IMG/VR virus record: IMGVR_UViG_3300034418_011087 | Coordinates: 1 to 37,571 of that record | Direction: 5' to 3' (one strand) | DNA: 37,571 nucleotides | DNA from: a virus | Shown here: piece by piece, positions 1 to 6,786 of the stretch | How positions within the stretch are numbered: position 1 is the first letter of the stretch | Layout: each line of letters opens with the position of its first letter | Program-made: the position numbers and the translations under genes | The notes under the pieces: generated by a model | Told to the model about the DNA's origin: nothing | The model's input: only the letters and a program-made list of their open reading frames with translations | The model's database searches: none

Positions 1-9
1 AAAATACAA

Positions 10-105
10 AAGGGGAGAAAAACGTAAAATCCTAAGGTTACAGTCGACGGGCTGCTTAGGTTGGGACCTTGACGCTGGAAGCGCGCTAAAGAGGTGAAGC
101 CCCTT
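10..105 (+). ncRNA. Candidate structured RNA upstream of the tRNA cluster
   Basis: No known family was recognised. Hand folding gives a nested set of helices: AAGGGG (10-15) with CCCCTT (100-105) closes the element. CCTAAG (31-36) pairs with CTTAGG (55-60) and, after a GTTA bulge, CAGTC (41-45) pairs with GGCTG (50-54) around a GACG loop. ACCTT (66-70) pairs with GAGGT (91-95) and encloses CGCT/AGCG (73-76/80-83) around a GGA loop. It lies 5 nt before tRNA-Arg and would be cotranscribed with the tRNAs. It could also be a processed tRNA-operon spacer, or part of a larger RNA that starts before the window. Confidence 0.45.
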
Positions 106-110
106 ATTAT

Positions 111-184
111 GGTCGCATAGCTCAGCTGGATAGAGCAACAGCCTTCTAAGCTGTCGGTCAAAGGTTCGAATCCTTTTGCGATCA
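111..184 (+). tRNA. tRNA-Arg (anticodon TCT)
   Basis: A full cloverleaf is visible. The acceptor stem is GGTCGCA/TGCGATC with one G-U pair, the D stem GCTC/GAGC, the anticodon stem ACAGC/GCTGT around loop CTTCTAA with anticodon TCT at 145-147, and the T arm AAAGG-TTCGAAT-CCTTT. The discriminator base is A184 and CCA is not encoded. It reads AGA, a codon that AT-rich phage genes favour. Confidence 0.95.
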
Positions 185-190
185 CAAATA

Positions 191-275
191 GGAAGATTGG
201 CAGAGTGGTCGAATGCGGCAGTCTTGAAAACTGTTGTACCGCAAGGTACCGTAGGTTCGAATCCTACATCTTCCG
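191..275 (+). tRNA. tRNA-Ser (anticodon TGA)
   Basis: A type II tRNA with a long variable arm (about 235-251, pairing GTACC with GGTAC). The acceptor stem is GGAAGAT/ATCTTCC, the anticodon loop CTTGAAA with anticodon TGA at 225-227, and the T arm GTAGG-TTCGAAT-CCTAC. The discriminator is G275, as usual for serine tRNAs. CCA is not encoded. It reads UCA codons, which are common in the neighbouring structural genes. Confidence 0.95.
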
Positions 276-278
276 CAC

Positions 279-351
279 GGACTCAATTAGGTTGTGTATG
301 CAATTAGCTCCTCAACCTCATGCACCTGCAGATAGTGAGGTGATTGAGTCT
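279..351 (+). ncRNA. tRNA-sized structured element between tRNA genes
   Basis: The ends pair over nine positions: GGACTCAAT (279-287) with ATTGAGTCT (343-351), including one G-U pair. Inside, ACCTCA (315-320) pairs with TGAGGT (336-341), and GGTTG (290-294) can alternatively pair with CAACC (313-317). The length (73 nt) and acceptor-like closing stem match a tRNA, but there is no TTCGAAT-type T loop and no clear anticodon arm. It may be a decayed or highly divergent tRNA, or an unrelated small RNA. Function unknown. Confidence 0.35.
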
Positions 352-355
352 AAAT

Positions 356-428
356 GCCACAATAGCTCAGTTGGTAGAGCTTCTGATTTGTAATCAGATG
401 GTCGGCGGTTCGAGTCCGTCTTGTGGCT
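356..428 (+). tRNA. tRNA-Thr (anticodon TGT)
   Basis: The acceptor stem is GCCACAA/TTGTGGC, the D stem GCTC/GAGC, the anticodon stem TCTGA/TCAGA around TTTGTAA with anticodon TGT at 389-391, and the T arm GGCGG-TTCGAGT-CCGTC. The discriminator is T428 and CCA is not encoded. It reads ACA, which is frequent in the tail genes downstream. Confidence 0.95.
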
Positions 429-449
429 CTAGAGTAGGTAAGGAAAACT

Positions 450-484
450 AGGGAGATAGCGTGGCTATGTCCCTTTTTCTTTTT
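450..484 (+). terminator. Rho-independent terminator ending the tRNA cluster
   Basis: AGGGA (450-454) pairs with TCCCT (470-474), and ATAGC (456-460) with GCTAT (464-468) around a GTG loop, with one G-G mismatch between the two helices. A run of ten T broken by one C follows (474-484). It separates the RNA genes from the protein-coding block starting at 540. Confidence 0.85.
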
Positions 485-539
485 ATATTCTATTACAAGT
501 TACAAAAGTGTTCTTTGGCACATTAAAAATTAAAAAATT

Positions 540-944
540 ATGGAATTAACATCATTTATTTTAGGTGTATGTGCGGTTGTTGTTATTATGATGATCGTGG
601 GTACGTCTGTGAATTACATGGCGATTAAAGTTCTTAAGAAAGAATTAGAAAACCTCAAAAAGCAAGATTGGGAAACAATCGATTATGCTGATCAATTAAA
701 CAACAATCTCTACGATGAGATGAATAAACTCTACAAATATGTAGATAGTCGACACGATAAACTACAATCTAGTTTTGAAAAAGAAACAGAAAATATTTAT
801 CGTATTATTGATGAACGTCAAAAAAATACTGAAGGTAATATTCGCGATTACTTAACCAGTTGGCAGAATTCAGATGAATTCGCGATAATGTTAAATAAAA
901 TTAAAAAGAAGGAGTTTGATTCTGATTTAGGTCTCTCCTACTAA
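540..944 (+). CDS. Small membrane-anchored coiled-coil protein
   Basis: 134 residues, family not recognised. An N-terminal hydrophobic helix (about residues 5-27, rich in V, I and M) should anchor it in the inner membrane. The rest is charged and predicted helical, with heptad-like spacing through about residue 90 (KKELENLKKQ, later SFEKETENIYRIIDERQ), so a coiled coil facing the cytoplasm is likely. It is the first gene after the terminator at 450-484. The start is preceded by an A/T-only stretch with no Shine-Dalgarno sequence, as for most genes here. No function can be assigned. Confidence 0.75.
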   Translation: MELTSFILGVCAVVVIMMIVGTSVNYMAIKVLKKELENLKKQDWETIDYADQLNNNLYDEMNKLYKYVDSRHDKLQSSFEKETENIYRIIDERQKNTEGNIRDYLTSWQNSDEFAIMLNKIKKKEFDSDLGLSY

Positions 945-999
945 GTATGTATAATCCGTCAAAGACGCTTTTGTTAACTTTAAAAAATATTTTTGTAAA

Positions 1000-1194
1000 A
1001 TGGGTCATTACGAAGATGCTTTCTATGAAATCTATGAAGATATAGATCAAAAAGGTTTAAAACCCCAATTCGACGCTCAAGTCCAAAAGATGCTTAATCA
1101 AGAAAAGCATAAAAATAAATCTGCAAAAGAAATGTGGGAGTATGCCCACCACAAAGTAACCAGCTCATTTACTTCAGAGAGTAACTTGGATTAA
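1000..1194 (+). CDS. Small hypothetical protein
   Basis: 64 residues, not recognised. It is acidic at the N terminus (EDAFYEIYEDID) and lysine-rich in the middle (NQEKHKNKSAKEMW). It appears all-helical with no membrane segment and no cysteines. It sits between two other small hypothetical genes and ends 26 nt before the next start. Codon use matches its neighbours, which supports a real gene. Confidence 0.65.
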   Translation: MGHYEDAFYEIYEDIDQKGLKPQFDAQVQKMLNQEKHKNKSAKEMWEYAHHKVTSSFTSESNLD

Positions 1195-1203
1195 TAAGTC
1201 TAG

Positions 1204-1232
1204 CTTAGTATACTCCAAATATGTATACTAAG
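1204..1232 (+). promoter_or_regulatory. Perfect 10-bp inverted repeat over a start codon
   Basis: CTTAGTATAC (1204-1213) and GTATACTAAG (1223-1232) are exact reverse complements separated by 9 nt. The ATG at 1221 lies at the loop/3' arm boundary and a second in-frame ATG (1233) follows the last paired base directly. No T tract follows, so it is not a terminator. It may be an mRNA hairpin controlling initiation or a protein-binding operator. Confidence 0.5.
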
Positions 1233-1655
1233 ATGATTAACCTAAATAATATATTCTCTTTATTTTCAGCCAATGAAGAATTGGATGGGGTGAATTCTGA
1301 GGTTCAAATAGATTTTTCTCAAACCCCAATTTACTGGATTGGAATGTATAAAAAACTTGTTCTCAATCACATTAATTTTAATAAAAAAGTCCTTAAATTT
1401 TTCAAAGAATCAAACCAAGAACTTGACGTAGAAGACATGAAAGACGCGGGGGAATTCGTGGTTTACCATAGGGCATGGCATTACATACAAAACGTAAATA
1501 TAGACGTTGAAGAACACATTATAGCAATAAACAAATACACAGACGAATATTTAGATACAGCACTTAAACTAGGTATTTCATTTTTCGAGCAACATGAAGA
1601 ATATGAAAAGTGTGCACATCTTAAAAAAATCCTAGACAAATCAAAAGAATTTTAA
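1221..1655 (+). CDS. Hypothetical protein with UVR-like C-terminal helix pair
   Basis: 144 residues, not assigned to a family. The C terminus (about residues 122-143: FEQHEEYEKCAHLKKILDKS) follows the spacing of the UVR motif found in UvrB/UvrC and Clp-associated proteins, a two-helix protein-interaction module. The rest looks helical, with aromatic and acidic residues. Two in-frame starts are possible, ATG 1221 and ATG 1233 (MINLNNIF). A perfect inverted repeat covers the first and ends just before the second, so initiation here may be regulated. UVR similarity is by eye only. Confidence 0.7.
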   Translation: MYTKMINLNNIFSLFSANEELDGVNSEVQIDFSQTPIYWIGMYKKLVLNHINFNKKVLKFFKESNQELDVEDMKDAGEFVVYHRAWHYIQNVNIDVEEHIIAINKYTDEYLDTALKLGISFFEQHEEYEKCAHLKKILDKSKEF

Positions 1656-1662
1656 TCTTAGC

Positions 1663-1693
1663 TTGGAGTTAATTTTTCCCTATATTATATTTG
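1663..1693 (+). promoter_or_regulatory. Candidate Bacteroidota-type host promoter
   Basis: TATATTTG (1686-1693) matches the Bacteroidota -7 consensus TAnnTTTG, and TTGG (1663-1666) lies 19 nt upstream, near the expected distance of the -33 TTG element. The same heptamer TTGGAGT occurs at 1663-1669 and 1691-1697. It would drive the gene at 1790 and perhaps the run to the late sigma factor. It differs from the T4-late-like motif seen elsewhere in the window, which fits earlier, host-polymerase-driven expression. Confidence 0.45.
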
Positions 1694-1789
1694 GAGTACG
1701 GGTTAAGGGGAAAAAGAGATATAGAGAAATAAGGGATGAATGAGGGGGGGAGGTACTTCCGAAATATTAAAAATATTAAATATAAACAT

Positions 1790-1978
1790 ATGCGTAATCA
1801 AGAATTAATCGACAAACGTTTTGACCAAATTGATGGTAAGATTAAAACATTAAATTATTTATTAAGTCGTCAATCAAGTGTAAATGATTTTAAAAATGAG
1901 CTTGGACAACTTGAGGAATTAGTAAGTGATCTTAAATCATTAGTAGAAAGAAATCTTACACCACTTAGAAACGGATAA
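1790..1978 (+). CDS. Small coiled-coil protein
   Basis: 62 residues from ATG 1790 (MRNQELIDKRFDQIDGKIKT). The frame opens earlier at ATG 1736, but those 18 extra residues are encoded across a G-run and look like leader rather than protein, while ATG 1790 has the A/T-rich upstream context typical of this genome. Two amphipathic helices, the second with leucine/valine heptads (LGQLEELVSDLKSLVERNL), indicate a small oligomerising coiled coil. Function unknown. It lies 16 nt before the HD hydrolase gene. Confidence 0.6.
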   Translation: MRNQELIDKRFDQIDGKIKTLNYLLSRQSSVNDFKNELGQLEELVSDLKSLVERNLTPLRNG

Positions 1979-1994
1979 TATTTAAATAAAAGTT

Positions 1995-2789
1995 ATGATT
2001 TTAGAAGCAAAAGATATCCAAAACAATTGGGTTCAATTTATGGCTAATATTGATGCCCATATTACTGGGGAGCGTAAGCGTAAATTGATTGAATTTTATG
2101 AAAAGTATCAAGAGCGTATTATGCTTATGCCTGCTGCTCATAAAAAAGAATATCACAATGCATTCCCAGGTGGATATGTTGAGCATGTAAATCGTGTTGT
2201 ACGTTGTGCCCTTAAACAATATGATCTATGGTCAGATGAAGGAGCAGATATGACTACATTTACAAAGGAAGAACTCGTATTCTCTGCTATTAATCATGAT
2301 TTAGGTAAAATGGGAGATGAAAATGAAGAATCATATATCCCCCAGACTGATAAATGGAGAAAGGAAAAACTAGGTGAAGATTATATGTTCAACACTAAAG
2401 TTCCTTTCGCTTCAGTACCTGATCGTGGTTTATACCTCCTTCAATCCAATGGTATCCAATATTCATTTAATGAAATGGTTGCTATCCAGACTCATGATGG
2501 TTTATATGATGATGCTAATAAAAAGTATCTTATGACCTATATGCCAGAACAAAAGCCTCGTACTTGTTTACCATTTATTCTTCACCAAGCAGATTTAATG
2601 GCAGCACGTATTGAGTTTGAGCGTGAATGGTTACCTAAGTTAAGAGGAGAAAACAATAACTTGGATACCAAGAAAAATAATTTTACATTAGGTACTAATA
2701 CTAATACTAAATCCACATCTTCAACAAAATCCAAAGCATTGGGTTCTATTAAAAGTGAAGGGTTGAAAAATATGTTAGATAATTTATGA
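1995..2789 (+). CDS. HD-domain phosphohydrolase
   Basis: 264 residues. The metal-binding signature of the HD superfamily is present: H54 and H64 within HNAFPGGYVEH, the HD pair H101-D102 in NHDLGK, H167-D168 in QTHDGLYDD, and H197/D200 in HQADLMAAR. The PGGYVEH segment recalls the YhaM-type 3'-5' exoribonuclease branch, but substrate cannot be deduced; nucleotides, cyclic nucleotides and RNA ends are all possible. The C-terminal 45 residues are Ser/Thr/Asn/Lys-rich and probably disordered, ending in a short helix. The stop overlaps the next gene's ATG (ATGA), indicating translational coupling. An A/T-rich late-motif-like string (TTTAAATAAAA) precedes the start. Confidence 0.85.
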   Translation: MILEAKDIQNNWVQFMANIDAHITGERKRKLIEFYEKYQERIMLMPAAHKKEYHNAFPGGYVEHVNRVVRCALKQYDLWSDEGADMTTFTKEELVFSAINHDLGKMGDENEESYIPQTDKWRKEKLGEDYMFNTKVPFASVPDRGLYLLQSNGIQYSFNEMVAIQTHDGLYDDANKKYLMTYMPEQKPRTCLPFILHQADLMAARIEFEREWLPKLRGENNNLDTKKNNFTLGTNTNTKSTSSTKSKALGSIKSEGLKNMLDNL

Positions 2790-3067
2790 TTACCACAATA
2801 GTAATTACAGTTTTGTCAGTTTTGGTCGTGGTCTTAGGATTCACGACCATCAACCTATTACGTAAAAACGAAAGAGCCGAGGATATCGTAGTAGGTTATC
2901 TTATCTATTTAGAAAAGATTTCAAAGGTTATAGAAGCATCAGATGAAAAATTAAAAAAGATTGACTATAAAGGGTCATTCCGTTCAGATGATGAAGTAGG
3001 TTTTTTCTTCGAGCAAATCAAAAAGATTCAAGACATCTTAAATGATTTCAAGTTGAAAAAATCCTAA
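2786..3067 (+). CDS. Small single-pass membrane protein
   Basis: 93 residues. Residues 3-25 form a strongly hydrophobic helix (ITTIVITVLSVLVVVLGFTT) followed by positive charges (LLRKNERAED), consistent with an inner-membrane anchor and cytoplasmic C domain. The C-terminal part (about 63-93: SFRSDDEVGFFFEQIKKIQ) looks like the conserved core of a small protein seen next to late-gene regulators in T4-like phages, but I cannot assign a function. The start overlaps the HD hydrolase stop, and the sigma factor gene follows 7 nt later. Confidence 0.75.
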   Translation: MITTIVITVLSVLVVVLGFTTINLLRKNERAEDIVVGYLIYLEKISKVIEASDEKLKKIDYKGSFRSDDEVGFFFEQIKKIQDILNDFKLKKS

Positions 3068-3074
3068 AACCCCT

Positions 3075-3881
3075 ATGGACCATATAATTAGAGCTAAAAA
3101 AAGCGAAAAACAAAGTAGAAGATATTTTACAAAAGAAACAGAACAAGCTATTGTAAAATATAATAATTCTATTGATCCCGAAGAACGTAGTAAAATTTAT
3201 GAGCGTCATATCCATTGGCCCTTTTACAAGCTAACAGAAAATATAATCCACACATTTAAGTTTTATTATACTGATGGTGTGGAGAATTTAGAAGATCTTC
3301 AACATGAAATAATGACATTTCTTCTATCTAAAATCCATTTATTTGATCCTTCTAAGGGAGCTAAAGCATATTCTTATTTTGGTACTATTGTAAAACGATG
3401 GTTAATTGTATACAATCAAAAAAATTATAAGAAAAAAGTAAATAATATTCCAATTACAGATCTTTCAAATTATTCCAATTTAGATACCTCAGACCCAGGT
3501 TTTATTACTTCTAAAAGAATGGATAATGAAATCAATAATATTGTAGAAACCGAAGATTATTTAGATGATGAATTAGGGGCTCAAGGTTATAAACATGAAG
3601 ATAAATTATCTTGGTTTATAGATCGTTATGTAGAATATTGTACAGAACATATCTTTGAAATTTTTAATAAAGAATACGATGCCCAAATCGCAGATGCTAT
3701 CTTAGAATTATTTAGAAAAAGAGATGCGATTGATGTATTTAATAAAAAAGCTCTTTATATCTACATTCGCGAACAAGTAGATGTAAAAACCCCCAAAATT
3801 ACTAAAATAGCTAACGTTTTATACGATATCTTTAAGGAAAAATATTTATACTATTTGGAACACGGGAAATTCCCATCCTAA
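3075..3881 (+). CDS. 55: Late-transcription sigma factor, T4 gp55-like
   Basis: 268 residues, longer than T4 gp55 (185). Residues about 70-120 carry the region-2-like core: an acidic helix (NLEDLQHEIMTFLLSKIHLFD), then KGAKAYSYFGTIVKRWLIVYNQ and a basic stretch (KNYKKKVNN), matching the helix-turn-basic layout of gp55 used for core polymerase and -10 box recognition. The C-terminal 130 residues (after an acidic linker about 150-172) are not recognisable and may replace the gp55 C-terminal clamp-contact tail. In T4 this factor directs host polymerase to TATAAATA boxes; such boxes are present in this window, the first only 15 nt downstream. Assignment is by motif and context. Confidence 0.75.
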   Translation: MDHIIRAKKSEKQSRRYFTKETEQAIVKYNNSIDPEERSKIYERHIHWPFYKLTENIIHTFKFYYTDGVENLEDLQHEIMTFLLSKIHLFDPSKGAKAYSYFGTIVKRWLIVYNQKNYKKKVNNIPITDLSNYSNLDTSDPGFITSKRMDNEINNIVETEDYLDDELGAQGYKHEDKLSWFIDRYVEYCTEHIFEIFNKEYDAQIADAILELFRKRDAIDVFNKKALYIYIREQVDVKTPKITKIANVLYDIFKEKYLYYLEHGKFPS

Positions 3882-3895
3882 AGGTTTTATTTAGA

Positions 3896-3911
3896 TATAT
3901 TTATAAATAAA
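3896..3911 (+). promoter_or_regulatory. T4-like late promoter motif
   Basis: TATATTTATAAATAAA contains the T4 late box TATAAATA at 3902-3909. It lies 3 nt before ATG 3915 and heads the run 3915-6750. Using the T4 geometry, transcription would start at about the A of the ATG. Confidence 0.65.
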
Positions 3912-3914
3912 ACT

Positions 3915-4268
3915 ATGGGACAGTTAGATTCAATAGTCTTTGGTAAGAAAAAATTTTCCGATATTTTAGAGGAAATTTATAACAACCAAAAGAAAAAGGA
4001 AGCACAAGTAACAGCTCTAATCTCAGAATTAAAACCTTTAATTAATGAAATTGGAGATGCTACCCTTATTGTTCCCTTGATTAAAGAATACATGGAAATT
4101 GGAGTTAAAAATGATGAGCAACTTATCAAAATGGCTACAATTGTTCAACGTGCTCTTCAATCAGGTCAAAATGAGGATGGTAGTTTTGGTATTTCTGAAG
4201 AAGAAAAAGCTCAATTACTTGAGGCAATGGAAGATTTACAAGGTAAAAAAGGTAAGGAAGAAAAATAA
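3915..4268 (+). CDS. Conserved phage hypothetical protein, probably virion-assembly related
   Basis: 117 residues, helical and charged. After a short N-terminal segment (MGQLDSIVFGKKKFSDILEE) comes a conserved-looking core (NEIGDATLIVPLIKEYMEIGVKN) and an acidic, lysine-rich tail. I recall similar proteins next to baseplate genes in marine T4-like phages but know no function. It is the first gene behind a late-type promoter motif and its stop shares bases with the spike gene's start (TAATG), so it is probably made with the baseplate proteins. Confidence 0.7.
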   Translation: MGQLDSIVFGKKKFSDILEEIYNNQKKKEAQVTALISELKPLINEIGDATLIVPLIKEYMEIGVKNDEQLIKMATIVQRALQSGQNEDGSFGISEEEKAQLLEAMEDLQGKKGKEEK

Positions 4269-5500
4269 TGGCTAAAAGATCCACAGGTCAAGCAAGTTCA
4301 CCCTCACCCTCAGCAGCCCCTACTCAAGCAAGTATTTTTCCTGGGAGGGTATTATACACTATATTAGATGATAAAGAAGATTCTAATGCTTTTAATCAAT
4401 ATGGTGAATGGGGTGGTATTGGGTGTATTTTTTGGGCTTCGACTGTGAATACAAACTCTAACCCAACAGTTACCGATAAAAACTTTGCAAGACCTCTTTT
4501 CCCAAACCAAAAACATTACCCATTAAAAAATGAAGTTGTTTATTTAATTGGATTACCTAGTAATGCCTCTGAAAAAACACCAGGTACTATTCAATATTAT
4601 TATTTCCATGCTATTAATTTTTGGAATAATAACCATCATAATGCCATCCCAGATCCTATTATTGGAGCTGGGAATATTCCTGAATCTCAACAAAGAGATT
4701 ATATCCAAACCGAAGCAGGAGCTGTAAGAAGAGTAACAGACGGGGGGACTGAAATTGATTTAGGAACTACTTTTACTGAAAGGTTAACAGTTAAAACATT
4801 ACTTCCTTATCAAGGAGATATAATTTACGAAGGTAGATGGGGGCAAGGTTTAAGATTTGGTTCAACTGTTAAAAATGCTAATATCCCCAATGAGTGGTCT
4901 AAAGATGGAGAAAATGGTGATCCTATTGTTATTTTAAGAAATAATCAATATGATGATGGTAAAGATCCTTGGGTACCACAAGTAGAAGATATTAACAAAC
5001 AGGGTTCTTCTGTTTATTTAACTTCAACCCAAATAATTCCTTTAGAAGCATCTAGTACATCTTATAAATCTTATTCAACATCTCCCACAAACCCAAACCA
5101 ATTTGCAGGAGAACAAATTATTTTAAATTCTGGTAGGTTAGTTTTTAATACTAAAGAAGATCACTTATTACTTTCTTCAGCTAAATCTATTAATTTAAAT
5201 GCTGTAGATAGCGTTAATATTGATTCTCCCAAAACTATATTACAATCTAATAATGTTTATTTAGGAGATAAAAATGCAACAGAATCAGTAATTTTAGGAG
5301 ATAAATTTTTAACAGATTTAAGTAAATTACTTACAAATATTATAGCATTAAGTACAGCACTTCAAACACCTGTAGGAACCCCAGCACCATTTGTTCCTAA
5401 TGTTGCTATCCCGGGTCCTGCGGTTCAGGTGACTCAAACAGCAACCCAAATGTTAAATAAAATTCAAACTTACAAATCAAAAGTAAGTAAAACTAAATAA
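4268..5500 (+). CDS. Putative baseplate spike/hub protein (gp5/VgrG-like organisation)
   Basis: 410 residues. A low-complexity Ser/Pro/Ala N terminus (about 1-24) precedes a beta-rich domain (about 25-250) that could be the OB-like part of a spike (PGRVLYTILDD, YPLKNEVVYLIGLP, GDIIYEGRWGQGLRFGS). Residues about 290-345 have short alternating beta repeats (LLLSSAKSINLNAVDSVNIDSPK) like the beta-helix of gp5/VgrG tips. The C terminus is helical. No lysozyme catalytic motif is visible, so unlike T4 gp5 it may lack muramidase activity. It is coupled at both ends to its neighbours and lies upstream of the gp25/gp6-like genes. Position and organisation support the call; the fold is inferred. Confidence 0.55.
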   Translation: MAKRSTGQASSPSPSAAPTQASIFPGRVLYTILDDKEDSNAFNQYGEWGGIGCIFWASTVNTNSNPTVTDKNFARPLFPNQKHYPLKNEVVYLIGLPSNASEKTPGTIQYYYFHAINFWNNNHHNAIPDPIIGAGNIPESQQRDYIQTEAGAVRRVTDGGTEIDLGTTFTERLTVKTLLPYQGDIIYEGRWGQGLRFGSTVKNANIPNEWSKDGENGDPIVILRNNQYDDGKDPWVPQVEDINKQGSSVYLTSTQIIPLEASSTSYKSYSTSPTNPNQFAGEQIILNSGRLVFNTKEDHLLLSSAKSINLNAVDSVNIDSPKTILQSNNVYLGDKNATESVILGDKFLTDLSKLLTNIIALSTALQTPVGTPAPFVPNVAIPGPAVQVTQTATQMLNKIQTYKSKVSKTK

Positions 5501-6750
5501 TGGGATTAGAAAGATTAATTATAAGGAGTATTACTAAATCAGTAAAAAGTTCAATAAAGTTCCAAGGAACTGTAGATGATCTTATTTCTGATTTTCAAAA
5601 AGGGTGTCCTCCTAAGGAGAGATTAATTGCTATAATTAAAACAAAAAACCAAATTACTTCTGCCCTTCAAAATATTAATAAAACTTTAAATAATTTAAGT
5701 TCAACAGCAAGTACAATAGATAATATTATTTCTACTCTTTCATTAGTTGTAACAACTGTAAAAGCTATCCCTATACCAACATCTGTTCCTCCTGGGGTAG
5801 GTTTACCCTTAAATGTTATTACTATACTTTCTAACACATTAGATACTATTGGGGATGCCTTGAAAAAGAATAAAGGATTAGTAAAGGTAATTCCTGGTGC
5901 TTTAAGAAGTATAACTACATCTATTGATCCTGTATTAACTTCATTAAGAGCTTTAGATGGGTTAATTCAAGTTTGTATTACTGAAGCTGTTGAAGGGATG
6001 AATGAGGATGAGAAAAATGCTTTTATAGATGAATTAAATTTTTCTTTGACACAAACAGGAGATTTTTCTAATCCTGATTTGAATGCATTAAGTAATGATC
6101 TTTTATTAGAGAGATTAAGACCTAATTCTAATAATCCTTTAATTTACCAAAACTTTAAACTAGAAATCCAGTTTAATGATCAAAATGAATTTAGTTTTCC
6201 TTCAAGAAGAGTAAGAGGTACTAATCTAGTAAGATCTGATATTAAATTATTTAATACAGATGATGCTCAATATTCATACTCAGTATCTACCCAAATATTA
6301 GTAGAAGAAGCCAAATTTAGGATTGATAGTTATTTACAAAGATATCCTTCTTTAGCTAGAATTATTACATCTTCAGCACTTACAGGCTCAGTTCAAGATG
6401 TAAATGACCCTAACATTAATGGGGGTGTTGGTAGTGGAGGTGGTCTTATAGGTTCATCATCTTCAACATCAGGTACTCCACCACCACCAGATTACACACC
6501 ATTTACTACAGCCGGTACTGTAGATGGAGAGGTTAGATTTCAAGGTGGTCAAGCTTGGCGTTGGTTAGGTGGTTCTCAAAAAAGATGGGTTCAACACACA
6601 GTATCTTATGCACCTTTTACTCGAAAAGGAGCATATAATGGAGAGGTAAACACAATAGCTACTACTAACACATTCCCTAGAACAGTTACCTATTATAAGT
6701 GGAATGAAACACTTTATAAGTGGGTATTTGATAGAACAGTTGTACAATAA
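5500..6750 (+). CDS. Virion structural protein with C-terminal tandem Trp-rich repeats
   Basis: 416 residues. The N-terminal half (1-215) is helical with Ser/Thr/Leu-rich amphipathic segments. A beta-type region (about 215-290) follows, then a glycine/serine linker (about 304-325) and a PPPP stretch. The C terminus holds two related units starting YTPFT (332) and YAPFT (370), each with a GEV element and paired tryptophans (WRW...RWV and YKW...YKWVF). Such units may bind glycans. The gene is coupled to the spike-like gene, so it is likely a baseplate or tail-tip component. No family recognised for the N-terminal part. Confidence 0.6.
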   Translation: MGLERLIIRSITKSVKSSIKFQGTVDDLISDFQKGCPPKERLIAIIKTKNQITSALQNINKTLNNLSSTASTIDNIISTLSLVVTTVKAIPIPTSVPPGVGLPLNVITILSNTLDTIGDALKKNKGLVKVIPGALRSITTSIDPVLTSLRALDGLIQVCITEAVEGMNEDEKNAFIDELNFSLTQTGDFSNPDLNALSNDLLLERLRPNSNNPLIYQNFKLEIQFNDQNEFSFPSRRVRGTNLVRSDIKLFNTDDAQYSYSVSTQILVEEAKFRIDSYLQRYPSLARIITSSALTGSVQDVNDPNINGGVGSGGGLIGSSSSTSGTPPPPDYTPFTTAGTVDGEVRFQGGQAWRWLGGSQKRWVQHTVSYAPFTRKGAYNGEVNTIATTNTFPRTVTYYKWNETLYKWVFDRTVVQ

Positions 6751-6770
6751 TGAAAAAAACAATTAATTTT

Positions 6771-6786
6771 AATATTTATAACAAAA
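6771..6786 (+). promoter_or_regulatory. Variant late promoter motif
   Basis: AATATTTATAACAAAA differs from the exact 16-bp motif at three positions but keeps ATATTTATAA and the A-rich end. It directly precedes ATG 6787 and opens the gp25/gp6-like run in a 36-nt intergenic gap. Confidence 0.4.

Noticed and set aside
10-105. tmRNA fragment, suggested by GTCGACGGG
   Set aside because: There is no tag frame, no tRNA-like 3' domain and no TTCGAAT-type T loop.
205-393. Open frame of 62 codons across the tRNA cluster
   Set aside because: It runs through tRNA-Ser and into tRNA-Thr; codon content reflects the RNA genes, not protein.
988-995. TATTTTTG before the gene at 1000, matching TAnnTTTG
   Set aside because: The nearest TTTG upstream is only 14 nt away rather than about 19-21, and the stretch is a simple A/T palindrome; too weak to call.
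1749-1754. GGAGGT, a textbook Shine-Dalgarno sequence
   Set aside because: No start codon at a suitable distance; the likely ATG is 36 nt downstream and no other gene here uses such a site.
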